This document shows positions 17,266 through 25,386 of a stretch of DNA of 64,000 nucleotides, piece by piece. The stretch spans positions 62,001-126,000 of the forward strand of contig JANXWZ010000238.1 of NCBI GenBank assembly GCA_025350865.1. Direction: 5' to 3'. Numbering within the stretch: the first letter of the stretch is position 1; each line of letters starts with the position of its first letter. A program made the position numbers and the translations under genes. This DNA comes from Rhodanobacteraceae bacterium. Lineage in GTDB: Bacteria; Acidobacteriota; Terriglobia; Terriglobales; Acidobacteriaceae. Below the pieces are notes generated by a model. It ran no database searches. It was not told the DNA's origin and saw only the letters and a list, made by a program, of their open reading frames with translations.

Positions 17266-18731
17266 ACCTTCGGATCAAACCAGAGTGGGCTGCGTTTCGA
17301 CCGTGGCAGACCAATGCCGCCCTGGTCATCTTCGGGCTGGGAATGGTGGGCTTCACGCGGCAGTTGATCAGCGAGTACGAGCACTACACGATTGGATTTT
17401 CGGGCGTCTCGAGTTCGATGGTTGTGCTGTACCTGGCGGCGATTGTGGTGTTTCTGCTGAAGCCCTCCAACGTGAATCGCTATACGCTTCCGATCATCAT
17501 TGCGTTTGCGATTGTTTGCCGGTTGGTCGCACTGTTTCCCGCGCCGTTTCTTTCATCGGACGTGTATCGCTATGCGTGGGATGGCGTGGTGCAGCACGCG
17601 CACATCAACCCGTACCGCTACGTGCCGGGGGATGCGAGACTGGCGTTTTTGCGTGAGCCGAATCAGGATTTGTTCGACAACATGAACCGGCGCGATTACG
17701 CGCACACCATCTATCCGCCGGCCGCGCAGACACTTTTCTACCTGATTACATTTGTATCGCCGACGGTTACGTTTATGAAGGCGGCGATGGTGTTGTTTGA
17801 GGGCCTGACAGTGTTCGGCCTGATGAAACTGCTGCGGCACTTGGGAATGCAGCGCGAGTGGACATTGCTGTACCTGTGGTGCCCCATGCTGATCTGGGAA
17901 TTTGCCGGGTCAGGTCATCTGGATTCGATCGTGATGGCTTTCGTGGTGTTTGCGTTGCTGTTCCGGTATCGCGATCAGCCAGTGTTGACAGGGTTGTTTC
18001 TGGGGTTGGCGGTGATGACCAAGTTTTATCCGCTGGTGTTGTTTCCGGCGCTGTACCGGCGTGGCGACTGGAAGATGCCGGCTACGATGGCGGCCGTGGC
18101 TGTGCTGTTGTATGCACCGTATTTGTCGGTGGGCAAGATGGTGTTTGGGTTCCTGGGCGGGTATGTGGACGAAGAGGGAATGGCGACGGGGACACGCTAT
18201 TTTCCATTGGATTTCGTGCAGCATCTGCCGGGGCTGCACGGTGTTTCGAACTCGGTGTATCTGGCGTTTGTGATTGTAGTGTTCACCGGGTTGATGGTGT
18301 GGGCGTGGCAGACCTGCTGCCGGCAGGATAGCGCCGGAGATTCGTTTTTATGGCCCACGTTTGGGTTGGCGCTGGCGCTGATGCTGCTGTTTTCGCCGCA
18401 TTACCCGTGGTACGTGGCGTGGTTAGTGCCGTTTCTGGTATTACGTCCGAACCTTACGGTAATGATGTACGTCTGTGGTCTGTTTTATCTGTGTACGACT
18501 GCTTTGGCGGTGGGGTACGGGCCGAAGCAGTATCTGCTGAACCAGATTCTGTACGGAGCGGTGGCGATTGCTTTTATGATCGAGATGGTGCTATTGCGGG
18601 TTCCAGCGGTGCGTGGCTGGGCTACACGCAGCGTACCGCAGCGGCTAAAGCCGGATTCTATAGCGGCAGGTTATGGCACGGCTGAAGCCGTGACCTTACG
18701 CACGACAGGAAGTCATTCGAGGAACTCATGA
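17262..18731 (+). CDS. GT-C membrane glycosyltransferase (GT87/MptB-like, polyprenol-sugar dependent)
   Basis: The 489-residue polytopic protein has roughly 10-12 hydrophobic segments. An acidic loop SSDVYRYAWDGVVQ lies near 93-106 and a conserved NPYR follows, as in GT-C enzymes that take sugars from polyprenyl phosphates at the membrane. Its GTG start overlaps the previous stop (GTGA) and its TGA overlaps the next ATG, so it is tightly coupled in the cluster. The last 30 residues or so, beyond VRGWATRS, are encoded by a dispersed palindromic repeat (18639-18698) and by sequence up to the stop, so this tail is probably not functional enzyme. Donor and acceptor are unknown. Confidence 0.8.
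   Translation: MNLRIKPEWAAFRPWQTNAALVIFGLGMVGFTRQLISEYEHYTIGFSGVSSSMVVLYLAAIVVFLLKPSNVNRYTLPIIIAFAIVCRLVALFPAPFLSSDVYRYAWDGVVQHAHINPYRYVPGDARLAFLREPNQDLFDNMNRRDYAHTIYPPAAQTLFYLITFVSPTVTFMKAAMVLFEGLTVFGLMKLLRHLGMQREWTLLYLWCPMLIWEFAGSGHLDSIVMAFVVFALLFRYRDQPVLTGLFLGLAVMTKFYPLVLFPALYRRGDWKMPATMAAVAVLLYAPYLSVGKMVFGFLGGYVDEEGMATGTRYFPLDFVQHLPGLHGVSNSVYLAFVIVVFTGLMVWAWQTCCRQDSAGDSFLWPTFGLALALMLLFSPHYPWYVAWLVPFLVLRPNLTVMMYVCGLFYLCTTALAVGYGPKQYLLNQILYGAVAIAFMIEMVLLRVPAVRGWATRSVPQRLKPDSIAAGYGTAEAVTLRTTGSHSRNS
18639..18698 (+). repeat. Dispersed palindromic repeat, family 2, inside the 3' end of the GT-C gene
   Basis: The element consists of CGGCTaaAGCCG, GATT, about 18 variable bases, and GGCACGGCTGAAGCCGTG followed by an ACCTTA/CCCTTA end. 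An inverted copy lies at 46456-46516 in a non-coding gap. Here it is translated as the tail of the glycosyltransferase. Confidence 0.8.
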
Positions 18732-19864
18732 GCACACTATTACCGATTTTGCCGCCAGATGGACTACTGGAACAGCAGGATGGATTTAGCCCTGCCGCAC
18801 AGGCTGCCGAAGAAGACAAGAACCGCATGCGGCGGTACTTCCAGAAGACCGAGGATGCGCTTGGCCCAGTGGCTCATCATGAACCGGTTTGCCTGTATCT
18901 GGAGACGACGAACCGCTGCAACCTGCTGTGCACGACGTGCCCTCGGACCTATGAGCAACTGGAGCCTGAGGCGGATATGCCCTGGGATCTGTTCACCTCG
19001 CTGATCGATCAGTATCCAAATATTGCGCGTGTGGTTCTGCACGGGATCGGCGAGCCGATGCTGGTGAAGGATATTGCCCAGCGGGTGAAGTATTTGAAGG
19101 ATCGCGGTGTGTACGTACTGTTCAACACCAACGGCACTTTGCTCAACGAGGTGAATGGCAAGGCACTTATCGACGCTGGTCTGGATGAGTTGCGGGTGTC
19201 GCTCGATGCGGCCGAGAGCGATGTCTACCAGATGGTGCGGGGCAAGGATTTCTTCGACAAGATCGTCGAAAATGTGGGGCGTTTTACGGCGATGCAGCGC
19301 GAGCTGAATGCTCCGAAGCCGCGTGTAAGTTTGTGGCTGACCGGGTTGCGCGAGACGGTCGATCAACTGCCGAACTTTGTGCGGCTTGCCCATCGTGTCG
19401 GAGTGTTTGAGGTGTACCTGCAGCGGCTGGTGTTCTTCGACGATCCGATGAGCGACAAGTCGCTGGCGCGGGCTGAGTCGGCGCTGTTTGAGCACACGAC
19501 GGCGCGGGAAGAGGCGCTGATTCAGGAAGCCGAAGATGTCGCGAAGGAGTTGGGCGTGATGTTCTCGGCCTCGGGTGCGGTCGATCCGGGCGAGTCGATC
19601 AAACAGCAGAAGGACGATGCGCCGTGGTCGCTGTGCCGCAGGCCGTGGTCGCTGATGTACATCACCGCAAATGGGCGGGTACTGCCTTGCTGCATCGCAC
19701 CGTTCTCGATGAAGGGGTACGGGGCGTTCACGCTGGGCAATGCTACGCAGGCTTCTCTGAAAGAGATTTGGAATGGCGGGGAGTATCAGCGGTTTCGCGA
19801 GGGCTTGCTGACGAGCGCTCCGCCTCCGGCCTGTGCAAATTGCGGGTTGCGGTGGAGTCTGTAG
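18728..19864 (+). CDS. Radical SAM/SPASM-type protein
   Basis: The 378-residue protein has the radical SAM cluster motif CNLLCTTC (C64, C68, C71). It also shows a GIGEPML strand that binds SAM, an NTNGTLL segment, and a C-terminal SPASM-like set of cysteines (LCRRPW, LPCCIAP, CANCG) for a second Fe-S cluster. Members modify peptides or small carbohydrate or alcohol substrates. No precursor peptide is visible beside it, so a small-molecule role within the glycosyltransferase cluster is more likely. The ATG overlaps the GT-C stop (ATGA). Confidence 0.87.
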   Translation: MSTLLPILPPDGLLEQQDGFSPAAQAAEEDKNRMRRYFQKTEDALGPVAHHEPVCLYLETTNRCNLLCTTCPRTYEQLEPEADMPWDLFTSLIDQYPNIARVVLHGIGEPMLVKDIAQRVKYLKDRGVYVLFNTNGTLLNEVNGKALIDAGLDELRVSLDAAESDVYQMVRGKDFFDKIVENVGRFTAMQRELNAPKPRVSLWLTGLRETVDQLPNFVRLAHRVGVFEVYLQRLVFFDDPMSDKSLARAESALFEHTTAREEALIQEAEDVAKELGVMFSASGAVDPGESIKQQKDDAPWSLCRRPWSLMYITANGRVLPCCIAPFSMKGYGAFTLGNATQASLKEIWNGGEYQRFREGLLTSAPPPACANCGLRWSL

Positions 19865-19891
19865 GCTGGTTGGAAGAAAGCATGATTTACC

Positions 19892-19924
19892 AGCTGACGG
19901 CTTTTGCGCTTAGAGCTGTCAGCT
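19892..19924 (+). other. Inverted repeat between radical SAM and GT2 genes
   Basis: AGCTGACGGCT (19892-19902) and AGCTGTCAGCT (19914-19924) can pair over 11 bases with one wobble. The hairpin lies after the radical SAM stop and 12 bases before the proposed GT2 start. It has no T-run, so it may stabilise the upstream mRNA or tune translation of the GT2 gene rather than end transcription. Confidence 0.55.
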
Positions 19925-19936
19925 AAAGGCGGGATC

Positions 19937-20629
19937 TTGGTTTCCATTATTATTCCCGCGTTGAATGAGGCGGAGTCGATCAGGCATGTCGTTGCTAAGA
20001 TGCCGTGGGATCAGATCGCTGAGTGCATTGTGGTGGACAATGGCTCGACCGATTGCACAGCGGAGATAGCGCGGGCGGCGGGGGCTCGTGTGATCACCTC
20101 GCAGCGAGGGTACGGGGCGGCCTGCCTCGCTGGGTCACAGGCGGCTTTAGAGAGCAGCGACATTCTGGTTTACATGGATGGCGATGGGTCGGATGTGATC
20201 GCTGACCTGTCGCGACTTGTGGGACCGATTGCGGCGGGCGAGGCCGACTTTGTGGTCGGGTCGCGGATCAATGGGAATCGCGAGGCGGGATCGATGCTGC
20301 CGAGTCAGGTGTTTGCAGGGCGCCTGGTGGGGACGCTGCTGCGGGTGTTTCAGGGTGTCCACTACACCGATATGGGGCCGTTTCGTGCGATTCGGCGGTC
20401 GTCGCTGCAGGCTATGGGGATGAGCGAGCTGACCTACGGTTGGAACCTCGAGATGCAGATCAAGGCGGCGCAGCAGGGGTTAAGGATTCGCGAGATTACC
20501 GTGGATTATCGTCGGCGGATCGGTGGGGTGAGTAAGGTGTCGGGGGATTGGAAGGCAAGCGTGAAGGCGGGGGCGCGGATTCTCGAAGTGTTGTGGCGGG
20601 TGGGGATGCGGCAGAGGGGTGGGGTCTAG
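19937..20629 (+). CDS. GT2 family glycosyltransferase (dolichol-phosphate-mannose-synthase-like)
   Basis: The GT-A fold protein opens with VSIIIPALNEAESI. It has VVDNGSTDCTAEIA for the nucleotide-sugar site, YMDGDGSD as the metal-binding DxD, and TDMGPFRAIRR near 150. It resembles the polyprenyl-phosphate sugar synthases. Such an enzyme could make the lipid-linked sugar that the neighbouring GT-C protein uses. A TTG at 19937 with GGCGG just upstream is preferred; an earlier TTG at 19904 would place a hairpin inside the coding start. About 230 residues. Confidence 0.85.
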   Translation: MVSIIIPALNEAESIRHVVAKMPWDQIAECIVVDNGSTDCTAEIARAAGARVITSQRGYGAACLAGSQAALESSDILVYMDGDGSDVIADLSRLVGPIAAGEADFVVGSRINGNREAGSMLPSQVFAGRLVGTLLRVFQGVHYTDMGPFRAIRRSSLQAMGMSELTYGWNLEMQIKAAQQGLRIREITVDYRRRIGGVSKVSGDWKASVKAGARILEVLWRVGMRQRGGV

Positions 20630-20640
20630 GGGGCGTCGAT

Positions 20641-20677
20641 CCCACTCACCGCGATGGGGCTGCGATGAATGGGGCAC
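20641..20677 (+). repeat. Dispersed hairpin repeat, family 1, copy 3
   Basis: The element reads CCCAC, TCACCGC, loop GATGGGGCT, GCGATGA, ATGGGGCAC. It lies between the tandem GT2 and amidase genes, the only intergenic copy of the family not placed between converging genes. Confidence 0.8.
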
Positions 20678-20709
20678 CCAAGATTGGTGGGGTCAACAAC
20701 ACGAATACG

Positions 20710-20733
20710 GAGATTCTGGCTTCGCCAGAACGA
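20710..20733 (+). repeat. Palindromic repeat, second copy of the modC-tail element
   Basis: The palindrome TTCTGGC-ttc-GCCAGAA matches the element at 1470-1493 with two differences. It sits 33 bases after a family-1 hairpin and 29 bases before the amidase start. Confidence 0.75.
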
Positions 20734-20761
20734 CGTTGACGTACGTGGGTAGAATCGGTGC

Positions 20762-22573
20762 ATGTCGAACATCAAGAGTCGCCGGGAGTTTGTTGCGGGG
20801 GTAGGGATGGCATTGGGTGCCGCTGGGTTGGCGGGATGCAAGGACACGAAGCAGGCTACGCCCGGTGCGCCGCCGGCGTTTGGGACGGCTCCTGCGGTGG
20901 GGCCGGAGGTTTCGGTGGGCACGTTTGCCGAGGCTGAGAAGCTGCTGCGGGCTCCGCTGACGGACAAAGACCGCGCGGAGGCGGCAGGGAACTGGCGCCA
21001 GGCGATGGCCGGTCTGACGGAGCGGCGAACCGGCCCGAAGAAGGTTGCGATTGAGGCGACGGTTGCGCCGTATTCGACTTGGAATCCGGTGCTGCCGGGT
21101 CAGTCTCACGGGCCGGAGCGGGATGTATTTGTCCGGACGAGCGGTGCGGTGCCCCCGCTCCCAACATCCGATGCGGAGATTGCGTTTGCGCCCGTGACGG
21201 TGTTGTCGCGATGGATCGAGACGCGGAAGATTACATCGGAGCGGCTGACGAAGATCTATCTGGACCGCATTGAGAAGTACAACCCGACGCTGCGGTGCGT
21301 GATTACACCTACGCCCGAAATCGCGATGCAGCAAGCCAAGGCGGCCGATGCGGAGATTGCAGCAGGGAAATATCGCGGACCTTTGCATGGGATTCCCTGG
21401 GGCGGCAAAGATCTGGTGGATACGGCGGGAATCCGCACGACCTACGGAGCCGAGTTCCACGAGAATCGTGTGCCGACCGAGGATGCCGCCGTGGTGGCGC
21501 GTCTTCACGCAGCCGGAGCCGTGTTGGTGGGTAAGCTCTCGATGGGGGCGCTGGCATTGAACGACGTATGGTTCGGCGGGCAGACGATGAACCCGTGGCT
21601 GCTGGAGGAGGGTTCCAGCGGATCGTCTGCGGGGCCTGGATCGGCCACTGCGGCGGGGCTGGTGGGTTTCTCGATCGGCTCGGAGACGGGTGGGTCGATT
21701 GTGAGCCCGAGCATGCGTTGCGGGGTGACTGGCTTGCGGCCGACGTTTGGGCGAGTTCCGCGGTCGGGCGCGATGACGCTGTGCTGGTCGCTGGATAAGC
21801 TGGGGCCGATGACGCGGACGGTCGAAGACGCGATGCTGGTGCTGCATGCGATTCAGGGGCCGGATGCAGGCGACCTGGCGACGCTGCAGAACGGAATGGC
21901 AGGGAAGCTGGAGTTCGACGCCGCCATACCTGTGAAGGGCCTGAAGGCCGGTTATTTTGCGGGGTGGATGAAGGAGGCTCCGGCGACGGACGTCGATCGG
22001 CAGACGCTGGCGGATATGGAGAAGCTTGGAATCGAACTCGTGCCAGTGGAACTGCCGGACTGGCCTTACAGTTCGTTGAATACGATCCTGTTTGCGGAAG
22101 CTGCGGCGGCGTTCGAAGACGAGACCCTGGATGGCCGCGTGGCACAACTGAAGGCGCAAGCGCCGGATGCATGGCCAAATACTTTCCGCCAGTCGCGCTT
22201 CTTGTCGGCGGTGGATTTCGTCCAGGCAGACCGGCTGCGACGCAAGGTTGCGTTGGAGATGGCTCGGGTGATGAGCCATGTCGATCTCTTGATGGTCCCG
22301 AGCCTGCGCGATGAGATGCTGACCATCTCGAACCACACCGGGCATCCGTCCCTGACGTTGAAGACCGGCTACGTTGAAGTGTCCGAGACGCGGAGCGACT
22401 GGGCTCCGGGATCGGAGTACTCGTCGAAGAAACTCGCATCCTCTCATCGCGTCCCGCATGGGGTCACGTTGCTCGGACGGTTGTTCGACGAGGGGACGAT
22501 TGCGCGGGTGGGACTGGCATTGGAGCGGCATTACGATATTGCGGCGCAACATCCTGCTGGGTTCGGGGTATGA
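20762..22573 (+). CDS. Exported amidase-signature enzyme (probable lipoprotein, Tat-type signal)
   Basis: The 603-residue protein starts with a twin-arginine SRREF followed by a hydrophobic stretch ending in the lipobox LAGC (about residues 7-26). It is likely exported folded and lipid-anchored. The amidase domain (about 145-590) has the Ser-cisSer-Lys triad: the lysine in WGGKDLVDT, the cis-serine in EEGSSGSSAGPGSA and the nucleophile in GSETGGSIVSPS. Members hydrolyse small or fatty amides; the substrate here is unknown. Residues 30-140 are an extra low-similarity region. The gene stands alone downstream of two repeats. Confidence 0.87.
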   Translation: MSNIKSRREFVAGVGMALGAAGLAGCKDTKQATPGAPPAFGTAPAVGPEVSVGTFAEAEKLLRAPLTDKDRAEAAGNWRQAMAGLTERRTGPKKVAIEATVAPYSTWNPVLPGQSHGPERDVFVRTSGAVPPLPTSDAEIAFAPVTVLSRWIETRKITSERLTKIYLDRIEKYNPTLRCVITPTPEIAMQQAKAADAEIAAGKYRGPLHGIPWGGKDLVDTAGIRTTYGAEFHENRVPTEDAAVVARLHAAGAVLVGKLSMGALALNDVWFGGQTMNPWLLEEGSSGSSAGPGSATAAGLVGFSIGSETGGSIVSPSMRCGVTGLRPTFGRVPRSGAMTLCWSLDKLGPMTRTVEDAMLVLHAIQGPDAGDLATLQNGMAGKLEFDAAIPVKGLKAGYFAGWMKEAPATDVDRQTLADMEKLGIELVPVELPDWPYSSLNTILFAEAAAAFEDETLDGRVAQLKAQAPDAWPNTFRQSRFLSAVDFVQADRLRRKVALEMARVMSHVDLLMVPSLRDEMLTISNHTGHPSLTLKTGYVEVSETRSDWAPGSEYSSKKLASSHRVPHGVTLLGRLFDEGTIARVGLALERHYDIAAQHPAGFGV

Positions 22574-22618
22574 CCGGATACAGGCCCTGATCCGACTGGA
22601 ACGAACGGAGAGAAAGCG

Positions 22619-22972
22619 ATGAAGGGATTTGTCTGTGTGATTGCGATGTTGTTGGGGTTGGCTGCGCCGATAACTGCTTATGCGCAGGACGGGCCGCAGG
22701 CCGATTCATCCAGGCCGCTGACGCGGACTCCCGACCAGATACTGAAGATGTGTGACATGAAGTTGTCGCTGACCGACGGACAAAAGGACTTGCTGACGCC
22801 CTTGATTGCGGATCGTCAGGTGAAGCTGCAGGAACTGCGTCAGGATACGTCCATGAGGCCGCGCGAGAAGCTTAGGAAGTTGGAGGCGACGACCGAGAGT
22901 AGCGACAAGAAGATGAACGCGGTGCTGACGCCCGACCAACAGAGAAGTATGGGGAGATCGAGCAGGAGATGA
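22619..22972 (+). CDS. Small periplasmic Spy/CpxP-like helical protein, frameshifted at the 3' end
   Basis: The 117-residue product has a signal peptide (VIAMLLGLAAPITAYAQ). An LTxxQ-type helical region follows (SLTDGQKDLLTPLIADRQ, then MNAVLTPDQQ), as in Spy-family periplasmic chaperone-like proteins. After LTPDQQ the reading frame gives RSMGRSSRR and stops. Shifting by one base at about 22942 instead gives EKYGEIEQEMKDQLRQRRQ, the natural continuation of such a helix, open to a stop at 23119. A one-base deletion has probably removed the last helix. It could be a real lesion or a sequence error. Confidence 0.65.
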   Translation: MKGFVCVIAMLLGLAAPITAYAQDGPQADSSRPLTRTPDQILKMCDMKLSLTDGQKDLLTPLIADRQVKLQELRQDTSMRPREKLRKLEATTESSDKKMNAVLTPDQQRSMGRSSRR

Positions 22973-23271
22973 AGGATCAGCTGAGGCAGCGGAGGCAGGC
23001 GGAGGCAGGCGGAGGGCAATTGAACCATTCCTTAATACAACCTTTTTCAGGGCGTAAATATGGTGGTCCGCAGGTCTTTGGGCGGGCACCTACAGCGTCC
23101 GGTGAACCGTCTCACAAATGAAGTTTGAATCCCAGACGGGTCATAAGTCTTCAGAGAAAGGGATACTAACGTGTTAGACGATTAGACCCGTGTGGGATAT
23201 GACTGATCGGTAACGTCGACGAAGCTAGGTGAAGACGAATTCAAAGGCTTATCAGGCTTCAGGAGACAAAG
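22973..23271. other. Gap holding the out-of-frame Spy tail, otherwise featureless
   Basis: The first part holds the displaced reading frame of the Spy-like gene, including the short tandem GGCAGGCGGA-type repeat near 22985-23015. From about 23120 to the ribosome site of the small ORF at 23272 I see no gene, hairpin or repeat. The promoter of the small ORF probably lies here. Confidence 0.5.
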
Positions 23272-23412
23272 ATGCGGACGATGATTTCGGGTTTGGCTGG
23301 TTGGGCTCAAATGAAAAATAGCAAAAACGAATCGCTCAAGGTTCTGGATACGGCGATTACGGTAGTGGCGACGTTGCTTGTGGCGGTGACCTGGTCAGTG
23401 CTGCATCGGTAG
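23272..23412 (+). CDS. 46-residue single-helix membrane peptide, unrecognised
   Basis: An ATG at 23272 has AGGAG six bases upstream and opens a 46-codon frame ending in TAG at 23410. The peptide has a polar middle (MKNSKNESLK) and one hydrophobic segment near the C terminus (TAITVVATLLVAVTWSVL), consistent with one membrane helix. I recognise no family. The strong ribosome site and the clean fit before the convergent phosphatase gene are the only support. Confidence 0.45.
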   Translation: MRTMISGLAGWAQMKNSKNESLKVLDTAITVVATLLVAVTWSVLHR

Positions 23413-23442
23413 GATTTGGTGTGTCTTGGGTGTCGGCTGGGA

Positions 23443-25329
23443 TTAGCGGACACTAAGAACCACGAGAGTCTCATCGTCGAAGTGCTCGGCGCCGGATTGG
23501 TGGGTGGTGACAGCTTCGAGAATGGCATCTATGGCAGATTGCGCGCCGGTCGCGGCAGTTGGGTGTTGCTGCAGGAGATTTTTCAGCCGTTCGCTACCAA
23601 AATCCTCGCCGCGCGAGTTGACTGCGTCGGTGATGCCGTCGGAAAAGAAGACAACCAGGTCACCCGGCGTCAGGCGCATGTGCATCTCGTCGTAGGTGGC
23701 GTGAGGGAAGAGACCGAGCGGAAATCCTTCAATTTGAAGGGTTTGCACATCAAGCGCATCGGTGAGTGAGCCTCTGCGCGTCACGAGGAGCGGCTGCACC
23801 GAACCGGCGTTGGCAAGCGAGAGGGTCCGGGCCTCGTCGTCCCACAGTGCGAGCAACATCGTGACGTATTGGCCGTCGAGTTTGCGTTCCTGTAGCTGAT
23901 CATTCAGAGCGCTGAGCAGTTTGTGCGGTGCCAGATGCCGCGATGCGAGAGAGCGCAAGATTCCTGAGACGAGAGCGGCGTAGAGTGCGGCCGGTGCGGC
24001 CTTGCCTGATACGTCGCCGAGAACGAAGAGCGTGCGGTGTGAGCCGCCCTCCTTGGTGTAGTCGATGAAATCGTAAAGATCGCCCCCGATGGAGCGTGCC
24101 GGGCTAAAGCTGGCGGCAATGTCCGCATTCGGCGCTGCCGGTGGGGTCGACGGCAACAGCCGCAACTGGACCTGGCGAGCCATGTCGAGGTCCCGCTCCA
24201 TGCGCTGCTCCTCCTCGTGGATGCGCTGGTAGAGGCGTGCGTTGGCGATGCTGATGGCGATTTGCGCTGCGAGTGTGACGAGCGTTCGCAGATGGTCTTC
24301 GTTGTAGTAGTTGACGCGGGTGTGTTCCAGATCGATGACGCCGATGACCTTGCCCTTATAGATCAAGGGGACGGTGAGTTTGGAACGGGTTTCGGGGTGA
24401 ACATTGACGTAACGCGGGTCTTTCCGGACGTCAGGGGCGAGAATCGGGGCTCGCTCCTGCGCGGCTGTTCCGATAATGCCCTGGCCCATCTGGATGTTGC
24501 GTTCCCGCACCACGCGCTCGCCATAGCGGGTGGAAAAGCGATGCTCGAACTGCTCGTTCTTGTCGCTCCAGAGCAGGATGGTGAACATGTGGAAGTCGAT
24601 GACGCGTTTGAGGAGGGTGCCTATGCGCTCCAGAAGGTCATCGGGATCGAGGATTGAGGTAATCTCGCGGGAGATTTCGTGCAGCACAGTCAGGGTCTGG
24701 GCCTGGCGCGACACACGCGTGTAGAGCCGGGCGTTCTCTACCGCGACGGCAACGCGGGAGGCTGTGAGCTCCAGCAGTCGCTGGTGGTCCGGTGTGAAGA
24801 AGGCCTCGATCTCCGATTGAAGGTCCAGAACTCCGATGACCTTATTCTTGACGATCAGGGGAACCGCCAGCTCTGACCGGACCGCGGAGTTGGCGTTGAT
24901 GTAGTTCTCAATCTTCGTGACGTCTTCGACCAAAATGGACTTTCGCTGCAACGCGGCCTGGCCAGACACGCCGCGCCCCAGCTTGATGCGGATGCGCTCG
25001 ATGTCGGGGGTGTGGCCGGTCTGGAAGCGCATCCAGAGCTCGTGCGTGCGGTCGTTGATCAGCAGAATGGCAAAGATTCGGTAGTCGATGACGGCGCGGA
25101 CCAGATCGGCGACCCGATGGAGCAGCGTGTTGAGCTCTAGGGTGGTGTTGAGTGCGTCGGCGAGGCGCAGCAGGAAGTCGAGTTGGAGCGGCTCGACGCG
25201 GATGTTGGGCGAGTCGGCGTGGGGGTGAAAAAGGGCACGGCTGGCCTTCTCCGACACGCCGGCGTCTGCTGGGCGATAGTCGCCCTCGAGTGGCAGTTCT
25301 TGCGCTTCGGAATGTGTCCGCGAGGTCAT
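23443..25329 (-). CDS. GAF-GAF-SpoIIE/RsbU-type serine phosphatase
   Basis: From the ATG at 25329 the protein is 628 residues. It has two GAF sensor domains (about 50-205 and 215-385), a short coiled linker (EEEQRMERDLDMARQVQLRLLP) and a PP2C/SpoIIE phosphatase domain. The latter shows the family motifs SIGGDLYDF, VLGDVSGKAAPAALY, EGFPLGL and FFSDGITDAVN with its metal-binding aspartates. RsbU-like enzymes dephosphorylate anti-anti-sigma proteins to release a stress sigma factor; no such partner is encoded here. The ligands of the GAF domains are unknown. A longer TTG start at 25371 is possible. Confidence 0.9.
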   Translation of the reverse strand: MTSRTHSEAQELPLEGDYRPADAGVSEKASRALFHPHADSPNIRVEPLQLDFLLRLADALNTTLELNTLLHRVADLVRAVIDYRIFAILLINDRTHELWMRFQTGHTPDIERIRIKLGRGVSGQAALQRKSILVEDVTKIENYINANSAVRSELAVPLIVKNKVIGVLDLQSEIEAFFTPDHQRLLELTASRVAVAVENARLYTRVSRQAQTLTVLHEISREITSILDPDDLLERIGTLLKRVIDFHMFTILLWSDKNEQFEHRFSTRYGERVVRERNIQMGQGIIGTAAQERAPILAPDVRKDPRYVNVHPETRSKLTVPLIYKGKVIGVIDLEHTRVNYYNEDHLRTLVTLAAQIAISIANARLYQRIHEEEQRMERDLDMARQVQLRLLPSTPPAAPNADIAASFSPARSIGGDLYDFIDYTKEGGSHRTLFVLGDVSGKAAPAALYAALVSGILRSLASRHLAPHKLLSALNDQLQERKLDGQYVTMLLALWDDEARTLSLANAGSVQPLLVTRRGSLTDALDVQTLQIEGFPLGLFPHATYDEMHMRLTPGDLVVFFSDGITDAVNSRGEDFGSERLKNLLQQHPTAATGAQSAIDAILEAVTTHQSGAEHFDDETLVVLSVR

Positions 25330-25386
25330 TCGATGGGATGATTCTAACCGGAGTGGACCGGTACCCAGCAAAATGCCCTCAACTGC

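Noticed and set aside
15818..20629. Arsenosugar biosynthesis cluster
   Set aside because: DUF2064 and GT2 proteins beside a radical SAM enzyme recall such clusters, but the methyltransferase lacks visible ArsM cysteine motifs and the radical SAM protein has a SPASM-type end rather than that of ArsS. I leave the product open.
20693..22552. Long antisense reading frame of about 619 codons
   Set aside because: It lies opposite the well-supported amidase gene, is very rich in Arg/His/Pro, and has no family likeness or ribosome site. Such frames are common in GC-rich DNA.
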